64,000 nt of DNA from JAWRCU01 sp033542235 (GTDB taxonomy: Bacteria; Pseudomonadota; Alphaproteobacteria; Rhizobiales; Rhizobiaceae): the NCBI RefSeq assembly GCF_033542235.1, contig NZ_JAWRCU010000009.1, positions 186,001 to 250,000 of the forward strand, in the 5' to 3' direction. Of the stretch, positions 36,239 to 45,007 are shown in pieces. The number at the start of each line of letters is the position of its first letter. Position 1 is the stretch's first letter. The notes beneath the pieces were generated by a model. The model had not been told where the DNA came from and ran no database searches. It saw only the letters and a list, made by a program, of their open reading frames with translations. The translations under genes were made by a program, and so were the position numbers.

Positions 36239-36428
36239 AGTTCGCCCACGTCAGCCCTTCCTAGGCAAATTTTCGCAAGCATACTCTTCGTGAGGGAAGA
36301 GGTCGCGTCGCACAGACTGCCAGATCTGGACAGCTGCCATCTGGGCTGATTGGATCGTGCGCCGTGCACGCCAAGTATGGCGAACAACGAGCACGACTGG
36401 CAAAGCAGATATGGCCGGAGGAGCACCC

Positions 36429-37352
36429 ATGCCCCACGGTATCTCGCCGACCGGACGACCGATCGTTGATGCTCATATGCATCTCTACGACAGCCATGCC
36501 GTTCGGTACGCCGTCTTCGAGCATCGGGATCCGACCTTTGAGGCGCTGGTCGGGGACTATGGCGCGCTGCCGCGCAGCTACAGTCTCGACGACTATCTGC
36601 GGGCCACGCGGTCTCGCAACGTTTCCGGTCTCGTCTGGCACGAATTTATCGCCGAAGACAGCCTGGAAGAGATCGCGTGGGCGCAACTTCTTGCCGCTTC
36701 CGCGCCCTTGCCGATCGCGCTTGTGGGACTGGTGGACTTCGCCGATCCAGGCTTGCCGCGCCGGCTCGAGGCCTATCGCGAAATACCAGGCCTCTCCGCG
36801 GTGCGCCAGCATCTGGGCTGGGATGAGAATGCTCCACTTCGCAGGATGGCTGCGCGCCCGGACTTCATGAGCGACCCGGCCTGGCTCGAGGGGCTTGGCA
36901 CGCTCGAGGGGCTCGATTTGCGCTGTGGGCTCGAGGTGTTCGCGCCGCAATTGCCCGACCTGCTTGGCGTGGTCCGCGCTCATCCCGACATCGGCTTCAC
37001 CATAGCCGTGATGGGCTGGCCCACTGATCGAAGCGCCGATGGGTTCTCCCGCTGGCGCTCGGACATGCTGGCGCTCGGCCGCTGCGATAACACCTGTGGA
37101 AGCATCTCCGCTGTCGAGTGTGTCTTCGGTCTTGGCTGGAGCGAGGTGGAGGTCGGGCCCTGGATCATGTCGGTTATAGAAGCCTTCGGTCCGGAGCGCT
37201 GCATGTTCGGCAGCCACCTTCCGATCGATGGATTGTCCTATGGATTCGACCGGCTCTACGACGCCTATGAGCGAATTGTCTCTGGCTTCTCGGAGGACGA
37301 GAAGGACGCGATGTTCCGAGGAACCGCGGCGGCGTGGTTCAGGATCTCGTAA
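36429..37352 (+). CDS. COG3618 amidohydrolase, probable sugar-lactone hydrolase
   Basis: 307 residues of the amidohydrolase-2 superfamily. The metal site motif is IVDAHMHLYD, followed by VSGLVWHEF, VRQHLGWDE and the C-terminal RCMFGSHLPIDG. COG3618 members include L-fuconolactonase and L-rhamnono-lactonase. GGAGGAG five bases before the ATG at 36429 fixes the start. It precedes the SDR dehydrogenase and sugar transporter genes, so a lactonase in sugar oxidation is the best reading; a second candidate lactonase (SMP-30) ends the cluster. Confidence 0.8.
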   Translation: MPHGISPTGRPIVDAHMHLYDSHAVRYAVFEHRDPTFEALVGDYGALPRSYSLDDYLRATRSRNVSGLVWHEFIAEDSLEEIAWAQLLAASAPLPIALVGLVDFADPGLPRRLEAYREIPGLSAVRQHLGWDENAPLRRMAARPDFMSDPAWLEGLGTLEGLDLRCGLEVFAPQLPDLLGVVRAHPDIGFTIAVMGWPTDRSADGFSRWRSDMLALGRCDNTCGSISAVECVFGLGWSEVEVGPWIMSVIEAFGPERCMFGSHLPIDGLSYGFDRLYDAYERIVSGFSEDEKDAMFRGTAAAWFRIS

Positions 37353-37433
37353 CAAGGCCTGACAGTGAAGTGGATGTAGTTGGACAGGCGCAAACAATCT
37401 GGCGCGCGCGTCAAGGACGCAGAGGACATCGCA

Positions 37434-38165
37434 ATGGCCCGAATGACGAACAAGATCGCGTTGGTTGTGGGTGGTGCGAAGGGCATCGGCCTTGCCATCT
37501 CGGAGCGGCTGGCAGCCGAGGGTGCGGCGGTGTTTCTCACCGGGCGACACGCCGAAGAAGTCGAGAGGGCAGCCGAGAAGATCGGCCGCGGGGCGCGTGG
37601 CATCGTTGCAGATGCCAGCGTGCCGCGGGACGTGTCGGAGGCAATCGCGACGGTCCGGGACGAGCATGGTCGTATCGATGCGCTGGTTGTAAACGCGGGG
37701 ATTTCAGAGCCGGCGTTCCTGATCGACGAAACACCGGAGCATTTCGAACGTCATTTCCTGGTCAATGTTCGCAGCTCCCTCCTCGCCTTGCAGGCGGCGA
37801 TTGGCATCATGAGGGACGGCAGCTCCGTTGCGCTCGTCGGCTCGGCCGCGGATACAGCGGGCGTGCCTTCCTACGGCACCTATTCTGCAACCAAGGCGGC
37901 CTTGCGCTCCTATGCGCGCACTTGGACCGCGGAACTCGCGCCCCGCGGTATTCGCGTGAACGTCGTGAGCCCGGGGCCGACCGACACTGCGATGTTGGCA
38001 ACAACGCCAGATGAAGTCCGCGCCGCGCTGGTCGCGCGCATCCCGCTCGGACGGATCGGGCGTCCCGAGGAAGTCGCTGCCGCAGCGCTGTTTCTCCTTA
38101 GCGACGAGGCGAGCTTCATCGCCGGTGCCGAGCTGTGCGTCGACGGTGGCATGCGGCAGGTCTGA
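37434..38165 (+). CDS. short-chain dehydrogenase/reductase
   Basis: 243 residues, classical SDR. Cofactor loop GGAKGIGLA, NAG (VVNAGIS), catalytic Ser in ALVGSAA, Tyr-x-x-x-Lys as YSATK, and the C-terminal FIAGAELCVDGG. GRH after the second strand (FLTGRH) suggests an NADP-type pocket, not certain. AGAGGA lies seven bases before ATG 37434. In this cluster it probably oxidises the imported sugar to its lactone. Confidence 0.9.
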   Translation: MARMTNKIALVVGGAKGIGLAISERLAAEGAAVFLTGRHAEEVERAAEKIGRGARGIVADASVPRDVSEAIATVRDEHGRIDALVVNAGISEPAFLIDETPEHFERHFLVNVRSSLLALQAAIGIMRDGSSVALVGSAADTAGVPSYGTYSATKAALRSYARTWTAELAPRGIRVNVVSPGPTDTAMLATTPDEVRAALVARIPLGRIGRPEEVAAAALFLLSDEASFIAGAELCVDGGMRQV

Positions 38166-38337
38166 CGCTTCAACTTGCGGACTGGCTATTTGCCAGGTTT
38201 CGCCTTGGGGGCGTTTTTGAGTTGCTGCCCGCTGGCGAGGACTGTAAACATCATATCATTTTGCCCCTATAGGATAATTGTTGCGCTCCCCGCGACGGTC
38301 GTCGCGGCTCATGCAAAACGATGAAAGGATCAGCCGC

Positions 38338-39048
38338 ATGGAAGCTGCCGACAGGGAAAACGGGGGCGGCAGCGTCCACGACTCCGTAGTCAAGTTGCTG
38401 GGGAGCCGCATCCTCGATGGAACATATGCCCCCGGCGACACGCTACCGCGTGAGGATGAGCTGGGCGCGATGCTCGGGGTCAGCCGCACCTCGGTGAGGG
38501 AGGCGGTCAAGGTGCTGTCCGCAAAAGGTCTCGTGGAGGCCAAGAGGCGGGTCGGCGTACGCGTCCTTCAGCGCGATGAGTGGCGCATGCTGGACCCGAT
38601 CGTCCTGAACTGGCACCCCGCGATCCAGAAAGACCGGGAACTGATAGCTGGACTCATCGAAGCCCGCCGGATTTTCGAGCCGGCGGCTGCCGAGCTCGCC
38701 GCACGACGGGCCACGGCCGCGGATCTAGCCAGGATCGAAGAAGCCTATATCGCGATGGAAGCAGCTATTCCCGATGATCCGGACGGCGTCTGCCAGGCCG
38801 ATCTCGCCTTCCACAGCAATGTGATCGCCGCCAGCCATAACGTGGTGCTACGTGGACTGATCGGGATGCTCGAGGCGGCGCTGAAAGCCTCTTTCCTGGT
38901 GACGAATCCGCTGATGGAAGCGCAATCGCGAGCGCTTTTTGCGCACAAGGAAGTGGCTGAGGCGATCCGTATGCGCGACACCGCAAGAGCAAGGGAGGCG
39001 ATGAACCGGCTGCTCGACATCGCGGCGCACGATCTGCGGCTGTCATGA
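38338..39048 (+). CDS. FadR-type GntR transcriptional regulator
   Basis: 236 residues. Winged helix (GTYAPGDTLPREDELGAMLG, VSRTSVREAVKVLSAKGLVE) and a FadR/FCD C-terminal domain with a metal-binding pattern (QADLAFHSNVIAASHN, FAHKEVAEAI). The ATG 38338 is preceded by AAGGA; earlier in-frame ATGs exist. Regulators of this branch (DgoR, UxuR, LldR) sense sugar acids. A dyad lies directly downstream before the dehydratase gene and is its likely site. Confidence 0.88.
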   Translation: MEAADRENGGGSVHDSVVKLLGSRILDGTYAPGDTLPREDELGAMLGVSRTSVREAVKVLSAKGLVEAKRRVGVRVLQRDEWRMLDPIVLNWHPAIQKDRELIAGLIEARRIFEPAAAELAARRATAADLARIEEAYIAMEAAIPDDPDGVCQADLAFHSNVIAASHNVVLRGLIGMLEAALKASFLVTNPLMEAQSRALFAHKEVAEAIRMRDTARAREAMNRLLDIAAHDLRLS

Positions 39049-39092
39049 CGTCGCTTGCCCTTGGGCCGCGCCAGTCTTGACCGCCTGAATTG

Positions 39093-39118
39093 TCGTATGA
39101 TAGCGAGAATTCATACGA
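39093..39118. promoter_or_regulatory. GntR-type operator before the dehydratase gene
   Basis: TCGTATGA-N10-TCATACGA, perfect 8-bp arms, ending 25 bases upstream of the dehydratase TTG start. Spacing and position suit a FadR-family dimer repressing the catabolic and transport operon. A looser half-site (TCATATCA, 38251) is upstream of the regulator itself. Confidence 0.65.
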
Positions 39119-39143
39119 TCTATCGGAGCGGAGGAGCAAGGAC

Positions 39144-40316
39144 TTGAAGATCGTCGGCATCACGACGCGTGTCGTGAACGCAGACATGCGCAACTGGGTG
39201 TTCGTGCGCGTCGAAACTGATCGGCCGGGCCTTTACGGCTGGGGGGAGGCGACGCTCGAATGGAAGACCCAGGCTGTCGTCGGGGCCATCAATGACCTCG
39301 CGCCGCTGCTGATCGGCCGCGACCCGCGCGACATCGAGCAGGCCGTGCGCACCCTCAAGAAGCACTCCTTCTGGCGACTTGGCGTCATCGGCATGTCTGC
39401 CATTTCCGGCATCGAGCTTGCGCTCTGGGACATCCTTGGAAAGTGGCTGGACCAGCCGGTCTGGCGGCTTCTCGGCGGAAAAGTGCGCGACCGCGTCAAG
39501 ATCTATACCCATCTGGGCCTCGGTGACATGCGCGCCGTTTACGAGTCGATGGAGACGGAGCCGCTTGTCCAGCGGGCGGCGGAGGTCGTGCAGCAGGGCT
39601 ATCGCGCCCTCAAAGCCGTGTTCATTCCCTATACGCATTATTCAGCCCCTCTGCCCGAGGTCGACAAGGTAGCGAAGCTGATGGAGGCGCTGCGCGCCAC
39701 GGTGGGACCGGAGATCGAAATCATGGTCGATTTCCATGGCCGGCCCGCTTCCGCCGCCGCCGCGCTCGCTTACATCGACGCGCTCGCGCCGGGGCGGCCC
39801 ATGTTCGTGGAAGAGCCCGTGCCACCGGGCGAGACCGGTGCGCTTATGCAGGTGGCCGCCAAATCGCGCGTGCCGCTTGCGACCGGCGAACGCCTGGTGG
39901 ACCGGCCGGAATTCGATGACCTTTTCCGCGCCCGCGCGATCGATATCGTGCAGCCCGACATCTGCCATGTCGGCGGACTTTCGGAAGCAAAGAAGATCGC
40001 CGCCATGGCCGAGGCAGTCTCGGTGGGCGTCGCGCCGCACAATCCGCTTGGGCCGATCGCGGGGGCAGCGGCGCTGCATTTCGCTGTATCCACACCCAAC
40101 CACGTCATCCAGGAAGAGATGGTGGGCGCGGTGCCCTGGTATTTTGAAGTGGTAAAGGGGCCGATCCGCATGGTGGATGGTTGCTGGCAGGTGCCAGACG
40201 CGCCGGGCCTCGGCGTCGAGGTAGACGAGGCGGCCTGCGCGCGTCACCCTTACAAGCCGGAAGTCCTGCATACCGTCAACGCCGTGCTTTCAGACGGCAC
40301 GATCGTGGATTGGTGA
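39144..40316 (+). CDS. mandelate racemase/muconate lactonizing enzyme family, galactonate-dehydratase-like
   Basis: 390 residues. Metal and acid-base residues follow the DgoD pattern: Asp196 and His198 (VDFHGR), Glu223/224 (FVEEPV), Glu249 (ATGERLV) and His299 (VAPHNP), with spacings within one or two residues of E. coli galactonate dehydratase. It should dehydrate a sugar acid to a 2-keto-3-deoxy acid. The start is TTG 39144, eight bases after GGAGGAG; the ATG at 39096 lies inside the operator. The exact sugar acid is not known. Confidence 0.85.
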   Translation: MKIVGITTRVVNADMRNWVFVRVETDRPGLYGWGEATLEWKTQAVVGAINDLAPLLIGRDPRDIEQAVRTLKKHSFWRLGVIGMSAISGIELALWDILGKWLDQPVWRLLGGKVRDRVKIYTHLGLGDMRAVYESMETEPLVQRAAEVVQQGYRALKAVFIPYTHYSAPLPEVDKVAKLMEALRATVGPEIEIMVDFHGRPASAAAALAYIDALAPGRPMFVEEPVPPGETGALMQVAAKSRVPLATGERLVDRPEFDDLFRARAIDIVQPDICHVGGLSEAKKIAAMAEAVSVGVAPHNPLGPIAGAAALHFAVSTPNHVIQEEMVGAVPWYFEVVKGPIRMVDGCWQVPDAPGLGVEVDEAACARHPYKPEVLHTVNAVLSDGTIVDW

Positions 40317-40397
40317 AGCGATGGGCGGAGGTCGCCAGTCCAAGGTTGCCCTCCCTGCTGGAGCCGTCAAGGAACGACAGCGGGCGAGGGCCGCTCA

Positions 40398-41363
40398 ATG
40401 AGGGTGAGTGCCGTGACATTCGCTGCGTTGCGCAGCTTCGGTTCCGTCTGGATCGCCGTCCTCGGGCTCTATCTGATCGCCGGCCTCATCTCGCCGGCCA
40501 TGTTCAGCCTGGCGCAGGTCGTCAACATCCTTCAGGTTGCATCATTCCTCGGCGTCATCGCGGCGGGCCAGACGATCGTGATCCTGACCGGCGGCATCGA
40601 CCTCTCGCAGGCTGGGCTTGTGACGCTCACCAACATCCTGGCCACAGGCTTGATCGCGAGCCTGCCGGATAACGTCCCTTTCGCTCTTGCCGTTACGATC
40701 CTGGTGTCGCTTGCGATCGGCTTTCTGAATGGGCTTCTCGTTGCGTGGGTGGGCATCACGCCGCTGATTGCCACGCTCGGCAGCAATGCGATCCTGTTCG
40801 GCGCTGCCCTGGTCTACACGGGCGGCGCGCCGTCGGGCGGAACGCCGCCATCCTTTCAGTATTGGGGGAACGGCATGCTGCTGGGCCTGCCCATCCCCGT
40901 ACTTTTCTGGGCACTCGTCACCATTCTTCTCCTGGTTCTCACGCGCCGGACCGTTTGGGGGCGCCAGCTCTATGCAACCGGGGCCAATCCCCGCGCGGCG
41001 GCCATGATGGGCGTGCCCGTCAGCCCCGTGGTGATCTCGGCCTATATGCTTTCGGCGCTGATGGCGGCGCTCGGCGGCCTGATGCTTACCGCTTATATCG
41101 GCTCACCCTCCCTCGGGATCGGCAACCAGTTCATGCTGACCTCGGTCGCGGCCGTGGTGGTGGGAGGGGCGGCGCTCTCGGGCGGCGCCGGCAGCGTGCT
41201 CGCCACGGTGGGCGGGGCGATCTTCATCACGGAACTTTCGAGCCTGACCAACATCATGCGCGTGTCTACTGGCACGCAGTTTGTCGTCCAGGGAGTGTTG
41301 ATCCTGGTCAGCGTTGTTGCCTATCGCGCCCTTTCGGGCGTGCGGAGCGGCTCCCCGACGTGA
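40398..41363 (+). CDS. ribose-type ABC permease
   Basis: 321 residues with about 8-10 membrane segments of the RbsC/AraH family: GQTIVILTGGIDLSQAGLVT, LYATGANPRAAAMMGV (EAA-like loop) and VAAVVVGGAALSGGAGS. It is one of two permease domains in the cluster; the other is fused to the ATPase. The pair would form a heterodimeric pore. Spacing to the binding-protein gene is 25 bases. Confidence 0.9.
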   Translation: MRVSAVTFAALRSFGSVWIAVLGLYLIAGLISPAMFSLAQVVNILQVASFLGVIAAGQTIVILTGGIDLSQAGLVTLTNILATGLIASLPDNVPFALAVTILVSLAIGFLNGLLVAWVGITPLIATLGSNAILFGAALVYTGGAPSGGTPPSFQYWGNGMLLGLPIPVLFWALVTILLLVLTRRTVWGRQLYATGANPRAAAMMGVPVSPVVISAYMLSALMAALGGLMLTAYIGSPSLGIGNQFMLTSVAAVVVGGAALSGGAGSVLATVGGAIFITELSSLTNIMRVSTGTQFVVQGVLILVSVVAYRALSGVRSGSPT

Positions 41364-41388
41364 GCCGGCAGTAGATCGGGAGGAAACA

Positions 41389-42465
41389 ATGAAAACCGGG
41401 AACAGTTATTTCAGCCGCCGCGCCATACTCAGCGCCGGCGCCGGACTTGTAGCTTTTGCCACCCTCGGCGGTCAGGTTCTGGCGCAAGAGGGCGTGCAGA
41501 TCACGCCCGTAGGCGAGAAGGTCAAGGGAACCGCCAAGCCGGGTCCCTATCGTATCGGGTTCTCCAACGGCTTCTCGGGAAATTCCTGGCGCGCCATGGC
41601 CATCGCCGCGCTGCAGGCGGAAGCGAAGAAGACGCCTGATATCGCCGACTTCATCATCGTCGATGGCCAGGGCGACATTAACAAGCAGGTCAACGATATC
41701 GAGACGCTGGCGAACCAGCAGGTGGACGCCATCCTCTGCATCGCAAATTCCGGCTCCGCCGTGGCGCCCGCGCTCAAGAATGCCACGGACGAGGGGATCG
41801 TCACCGTTCCTTTCAACCTGCCGGTCGACGGCGAAGGCTGGAGCACTTACGTGGGCACTGATCCGGTCAAGAAGGGTGGCGCGCTAGGCAAGTGGCTCAA
41901 CGACGCGCTCGGAGGGAAGGGAAAGATCGTGGCGCTCGGCGGTCTGCCTGGCAACTCCTATACGGCGGCCGGTTGGGACGGCGCGCAGAAGGCGTTCGGA
42001 CCCGGTATCGAGGTGCTGGCGTTCAAGGACGCCTTCTGGGAAGAAGACAAGGCCAAAGTCGTGATGGCCGACCTGATTGCAGCCTATCCAGAGATCGATG
42101 GCGTCTGGTGCGACGGCGGGCAGAACGCCACCGGCGCGATGAAGGCTTTGCTCGCTGCAGGGCGCCCGCTGGTGCCGGTAACCGGCGACGATTACAACGG
42201 CCTTCTCAAGCTCTACAAAGCCCAGAAGCCCAGCCAGCCGAAGTTCGACATCGGCCTGATGTCCGAGCCGACATGGCAGGGCATCTTCGCGCTTCGGGCG
42301 GCCGTCAGCCTGCTCAAGGGCGAAGAGGTCGCGAAACAGCAGATCCTGTCGCCTGCGCTCATCACCTCTGCGAACTACGAAAAATACATTCGGCCGGACC
42401 TGCCGGACGGCGTGTTTGTCGATACGTCGCTGACGGATGACGAACTGCGAGCCATCTTCAAGTAA
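41389..42465 (+). CDS. ribose-type periplasmic sugar-binding protein
   Basis: 358 residues. The N-terminus carries a twin-arginine-like signal (SRRAILSAGAGLVAFATLGG) and the mature part a type I sugar-binding fold (YRIGFSNGFSGNSWRAM, VDAILCIANSGSAVAPALKN, VPVTGDDYNGLL). GGAGGAAACA precedes the ATG. It delivers substrate to the permease encoded upstream and the ATPase-permease fusion encoded 4 bases downstream. Confidence 0.9.
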   Translation: MKTGNSYFSRRAILSAGAGLVAFATLGGQVLAQEGVQITPVGEKVKGTAKPGPYRIGFSNGFSGNSWRAMAIAALQAEAKKTPDIADFIIVDGQGDINKQVNDIETLANQQVDAILCIANSGSAVAPALKNATDEGIVTVPFNLPVDGEGWSTYVGTDPVKKGGALGKWLNDALGGKGKIVALGGLPGNSYTAAGWDGAQKAFGPGIEVLAFKDAFWEEDKAKVVMADLIAAYPEIDGVWCDGGQNATGAMKALLAAGRPLVPVTGDDYNGLLKLYKAQKPSQPKFDIGLMSEPTWQGIFALRAAVSLLKGEEVAKQQILSPALITSANYEKYIRPDLPDGVFVDTSLTDDELRAIFK

Positions 42466-42469
42466 TAAG

Positions 42470-45007
42470 ATGGCTGAAGGATCGGGCAAGGTGCTGCTGT
42501 CCGTCAGCGGCATCGAGAAGAGCTTCCCGGGGGTGCGAGCGCTGAAAGGCGTCTCGTTCGACGTGCGCGCCGGAGAAATCCACGCGCTCGTCGGCGAGAA
42601 CGGCGCCGGAAAATCAACGCTCATGCGCGTGCTTGTCGGCGTTCACCAGCCGGATGCCGGCTCGATCCTGGTCGAGGGGCGAAAGGTCGCGATCGCATCG
42701 CCCGCCGAAAGCTTCCGCCTGGGCATCGCTATGGTTTACCAGGACACGCGCCTGGTGCCCACGCTCGACGCCGCCGCCAACATCGCGCTCGGCCGGGAGC
42801 CTGGCGGGCCGCTGCTCGTCGATCGCGCCCGCATGATCTCGGATGCTGAGGCCGCCCTTTTGAAAGTGGGCTCCGAGGTAGGTGTCGGCATGCCCGCGGG
42901 AGAGCTGTCCCGCGCCGAACGCCAGCAGGTCGAGATTGCGCGCGCCTTGTCGCGCGATGCCCGGCTGCTCATTCTCGACGAACCGACGTCGGCGCTCACC
43001 TCCTCCGAGACGGAGCGCCTGTTCGCGCTGCTTCGCGGGCTGCGCGAGGAAGGCCGGGGCATCGTCTTCATCTCGCACCGTATTCCGGAAGTGCTGGCGC
43101 TTGCCGACCGGGTCACCGTGATGAAGGACGGCGACGTGGTCGGCACGCTGCCGGTTGCCGCGGCCGAGCCACAGCAGCTGGTAAGCATGATGGTCGGCCG
43201 ACCCGTGGAACTTGCCTATCCGGCGCGCGGTAAGGGGCAGGGCGATGTGGTGCTGTCCGTTCGGGGATTGCACGCCGCGTCAGGGTCTCCCCCCGTCGAT
43301 TTCGAGTTGCGCCGCAGTGAAATCCTGGGGTTGGCAGGCGTGCAGGGTGCGGGGCAACAGGACGTCGCGCGCGCCCTGTTTGGGCTCGGCGCGACGGCCG
43401 GCTCCATGGAACTCGCCGGCAAGACCTATTCGCCTTCCGGTCCCGCCGAAGCAATCCGGGAGGGCCTTGTCTATGTTCCTGCCGACAGAGCGGCCGAAAG
43501 CCTGTTCCTCGCCCATGGTATCCGGCCCAATATTTCGCTCCCGGAGATCGCACGCTTCATGCGTGCGGGCCTGATCGATGGCGATGCGGAAAGGAAGGTG
43601 GTGGGAGAGCAGGTAGCGCGGCTTGCCGTCAAGACGCCATCCATGGAGCAGCCCGTTGGCCTGCTCTCCGGCGGAAACCAGCAGAAGGTCGTGTTCGGGC
43701 GCTGGTTTCTTTCTTCGCCCACGGTCTTCGTCTTCGACGAGCCGACGCAAGGCGTCGATGTCGCGACGAAGCTGGAGCTCTACCGGCTCATGCGCGAGAT
43801 CGCAGAACGCGGTGCCGGCGTCATCGTCGTGTCGGCGGACCTCGTCGAGCTCATCAATCTTTCCGATCGCATCCTGGTTTTCTCTGACGGCCGGATCGTC
43901 GACGAAATGCCGAGCGAAGAAGCCACCGAAGCGCGCCTCGTGACGGGTTTCACGAAGGGCGAATCCTCGCGCCTGGCGGACGATTCATCTCATATGAAGG
44001 TCGCGCGCCAAGCGAATGGAAGGCCCTTGCTGCGGCGCTACACGCCGCCGCTGCTGATCGGGCTTCTGATTGTGGCTGTCATCCTGGCGACGGCGCTCGC
44101 GACACCCTACTTCCTGACCCCGCGCAATTTTTCTTCGATCGCCATCCAGGCCACGCCGCTGGTGATTGCCGCCCTTGGGCAGCTTTCGGTCATGCTGTTC
44201 GGCGGCATCGATCTGTCGATCGGGCCAGTGATCAGCCTCGTCACAGCCATAGCATCGCACCTCCTCGCCCGCGATTCCGGATTTCCCGTTCCGGTCGGCA
44301 TCGGGCTATGCCTGTGCGCAGGCCTGGCGATCGGGTTCTGCAACGGCCTGATCGTCGAAAAGCTGCGCATCCCCGACCTGGTCGCCACCCTCGCTACCTT
44401 CTCGATCGTCCAAGGCCTGGCTCTGATCGTGCGGCCGGCTCCGGGTGGCAGCGTCGATCCGGCCGTGGGATCGGCCATCCTGGCGCGGATCGGCTATGTG
44501 CCGGTTGCCTTCGTTGTCGCGGTGGCCGCGGTCGTCTGCTACGAGTTGCTGCTCGTCCGCGGTCGCATCGGTGCTCGCCTTTATGCCACGGGGGCGAGCC
44601 CGGAAGCGGCACGCGTGATGGGCATCGACACCGGCCGCGTGAAGATCGCGGCCTACACGTTCAGTGGCTTTGCCGCGGCGGTGGCGGGTCTCGTCATTGC
44701 CGCCCGCATCGGCTCCGGCGACCCGCAGGCGGGTTCGGCCTTCACGCTTGCTTCCGTGACCGCGGTGGTGGTCGGCGGAACGCCTGTTTTCGGCGGGTCG
44801 GGCACCGCCGCCGGCAGCTTCGCCGGCGCCTTTCTGGTCATGCTCTTGCAGAACGTGCTCAACCAGCTCCACGTCTCCGCTTATTGGCAATATGTCTGGA
44901 CCGGGTTCTTGACACTGCTTGCGGTGGCGATCTTCGCGCTTCGCGGTCCGCAGGCGCGCCAGCGGGCATCGCAATGGCTGACGCGGATGACGGGAGGGAC
45001 GAAATGA
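42470..45007 (+). CDS. fused RbsA-RbsC: ribose-type ABC ATPase joined to permease
   Basis: 845 residues in one frame. Residues ~1-505 are a complete RbsA-type double ATPase: first Walker A GENGAGKST, signature LSRAERQQVEIARAL, LLILDEPTSALTSSE; second half degenerate Walker A (GVQGAGQQD), LLSGGNQQKVVFGRW, VFVFDEPTQGVDV. Residues ~520-845 are a full RbsC-type permease (VMLFGGIDLSIGPVISLVTA, LYATGASPEAARVMGI, VTAVVVGGTPVFGGSG). Normal genomes encode these as separate genes. The ATG is four bases after the binding-protein stop. Confidence 0.9.
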   Translation: MAEGSGKVLLSVSGIEKSFPGVRALKGVSFDVRAGEIHALVGENGAGKSTLMRVLVGVHQPDAGSILVEGRKVAIASPAESFRLGIAMVYQDTRLVPTLDAAANIALGREPGGPLLVDRARMISDAEAALLKVGSEVGVGMPAGELSRAERQQVEIARALSRDARLLILDEPTSALTSSETERLFALLRGLREEGRGIVFISHRIPEVLALADRVTVMKDGDVVGTLPVAAAEPQQLVSMMVGRPVELAYPARGKGQGDVVLSVRGLHAASGSPPVDFELRRSEILGLAGVQGAGQQDVARALFGLGATAGSMELAGKTYSPSGPAEAIREGLVYVPADRAAESLFLAHGIRPNISLPEIARFMRAGLIDGDAERKVVGEQVARLAVKTPSMEQPVGLLSGGNQQKVVFGRWFLSSPTVFVFDEPTQGVDVATKLELYRLMREIAERGAGVIVVSADLVELINLSDRILVFSDGRIVDEMPSEEATEARLVTGFTKGESSRLADDSSHMKVARQANGRPLLRRYTPPLLIGLLIVAVILATALATPYFLTPRNFSSIAIQATPLVIAALGQLSVMLFGGIDLSIGPVISLVTAIASHLLARDSGFPVPVGIGLCLCAGLAIGFCNGLIVEKLRIPDLVATLATFSIVQGLALIVRPAPGGSVDPAVGSAILARIGYVPVAFVVAVAAVVCYELLLVRGRIGARLYATGASPEAARVMGIDTGRVKIAAYTFSGFAAAVAGLVIAARIGSGDPQAGSAFTLASVTAVVVGGTPVFGGSGTAAGSFAGAFLVMLLQNVLNQLHVSAYWQYVWTGFLTLLAVAIFALRGPQARQRASQWLTRMTGGTK

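Noticed and set aside
42437..42469. Longer N-terminus for the RbsA-RbsC fusion
   Set aside because: It would overlap the binding-protein gene; the ATG at 42470 fits the usual RbsA start.
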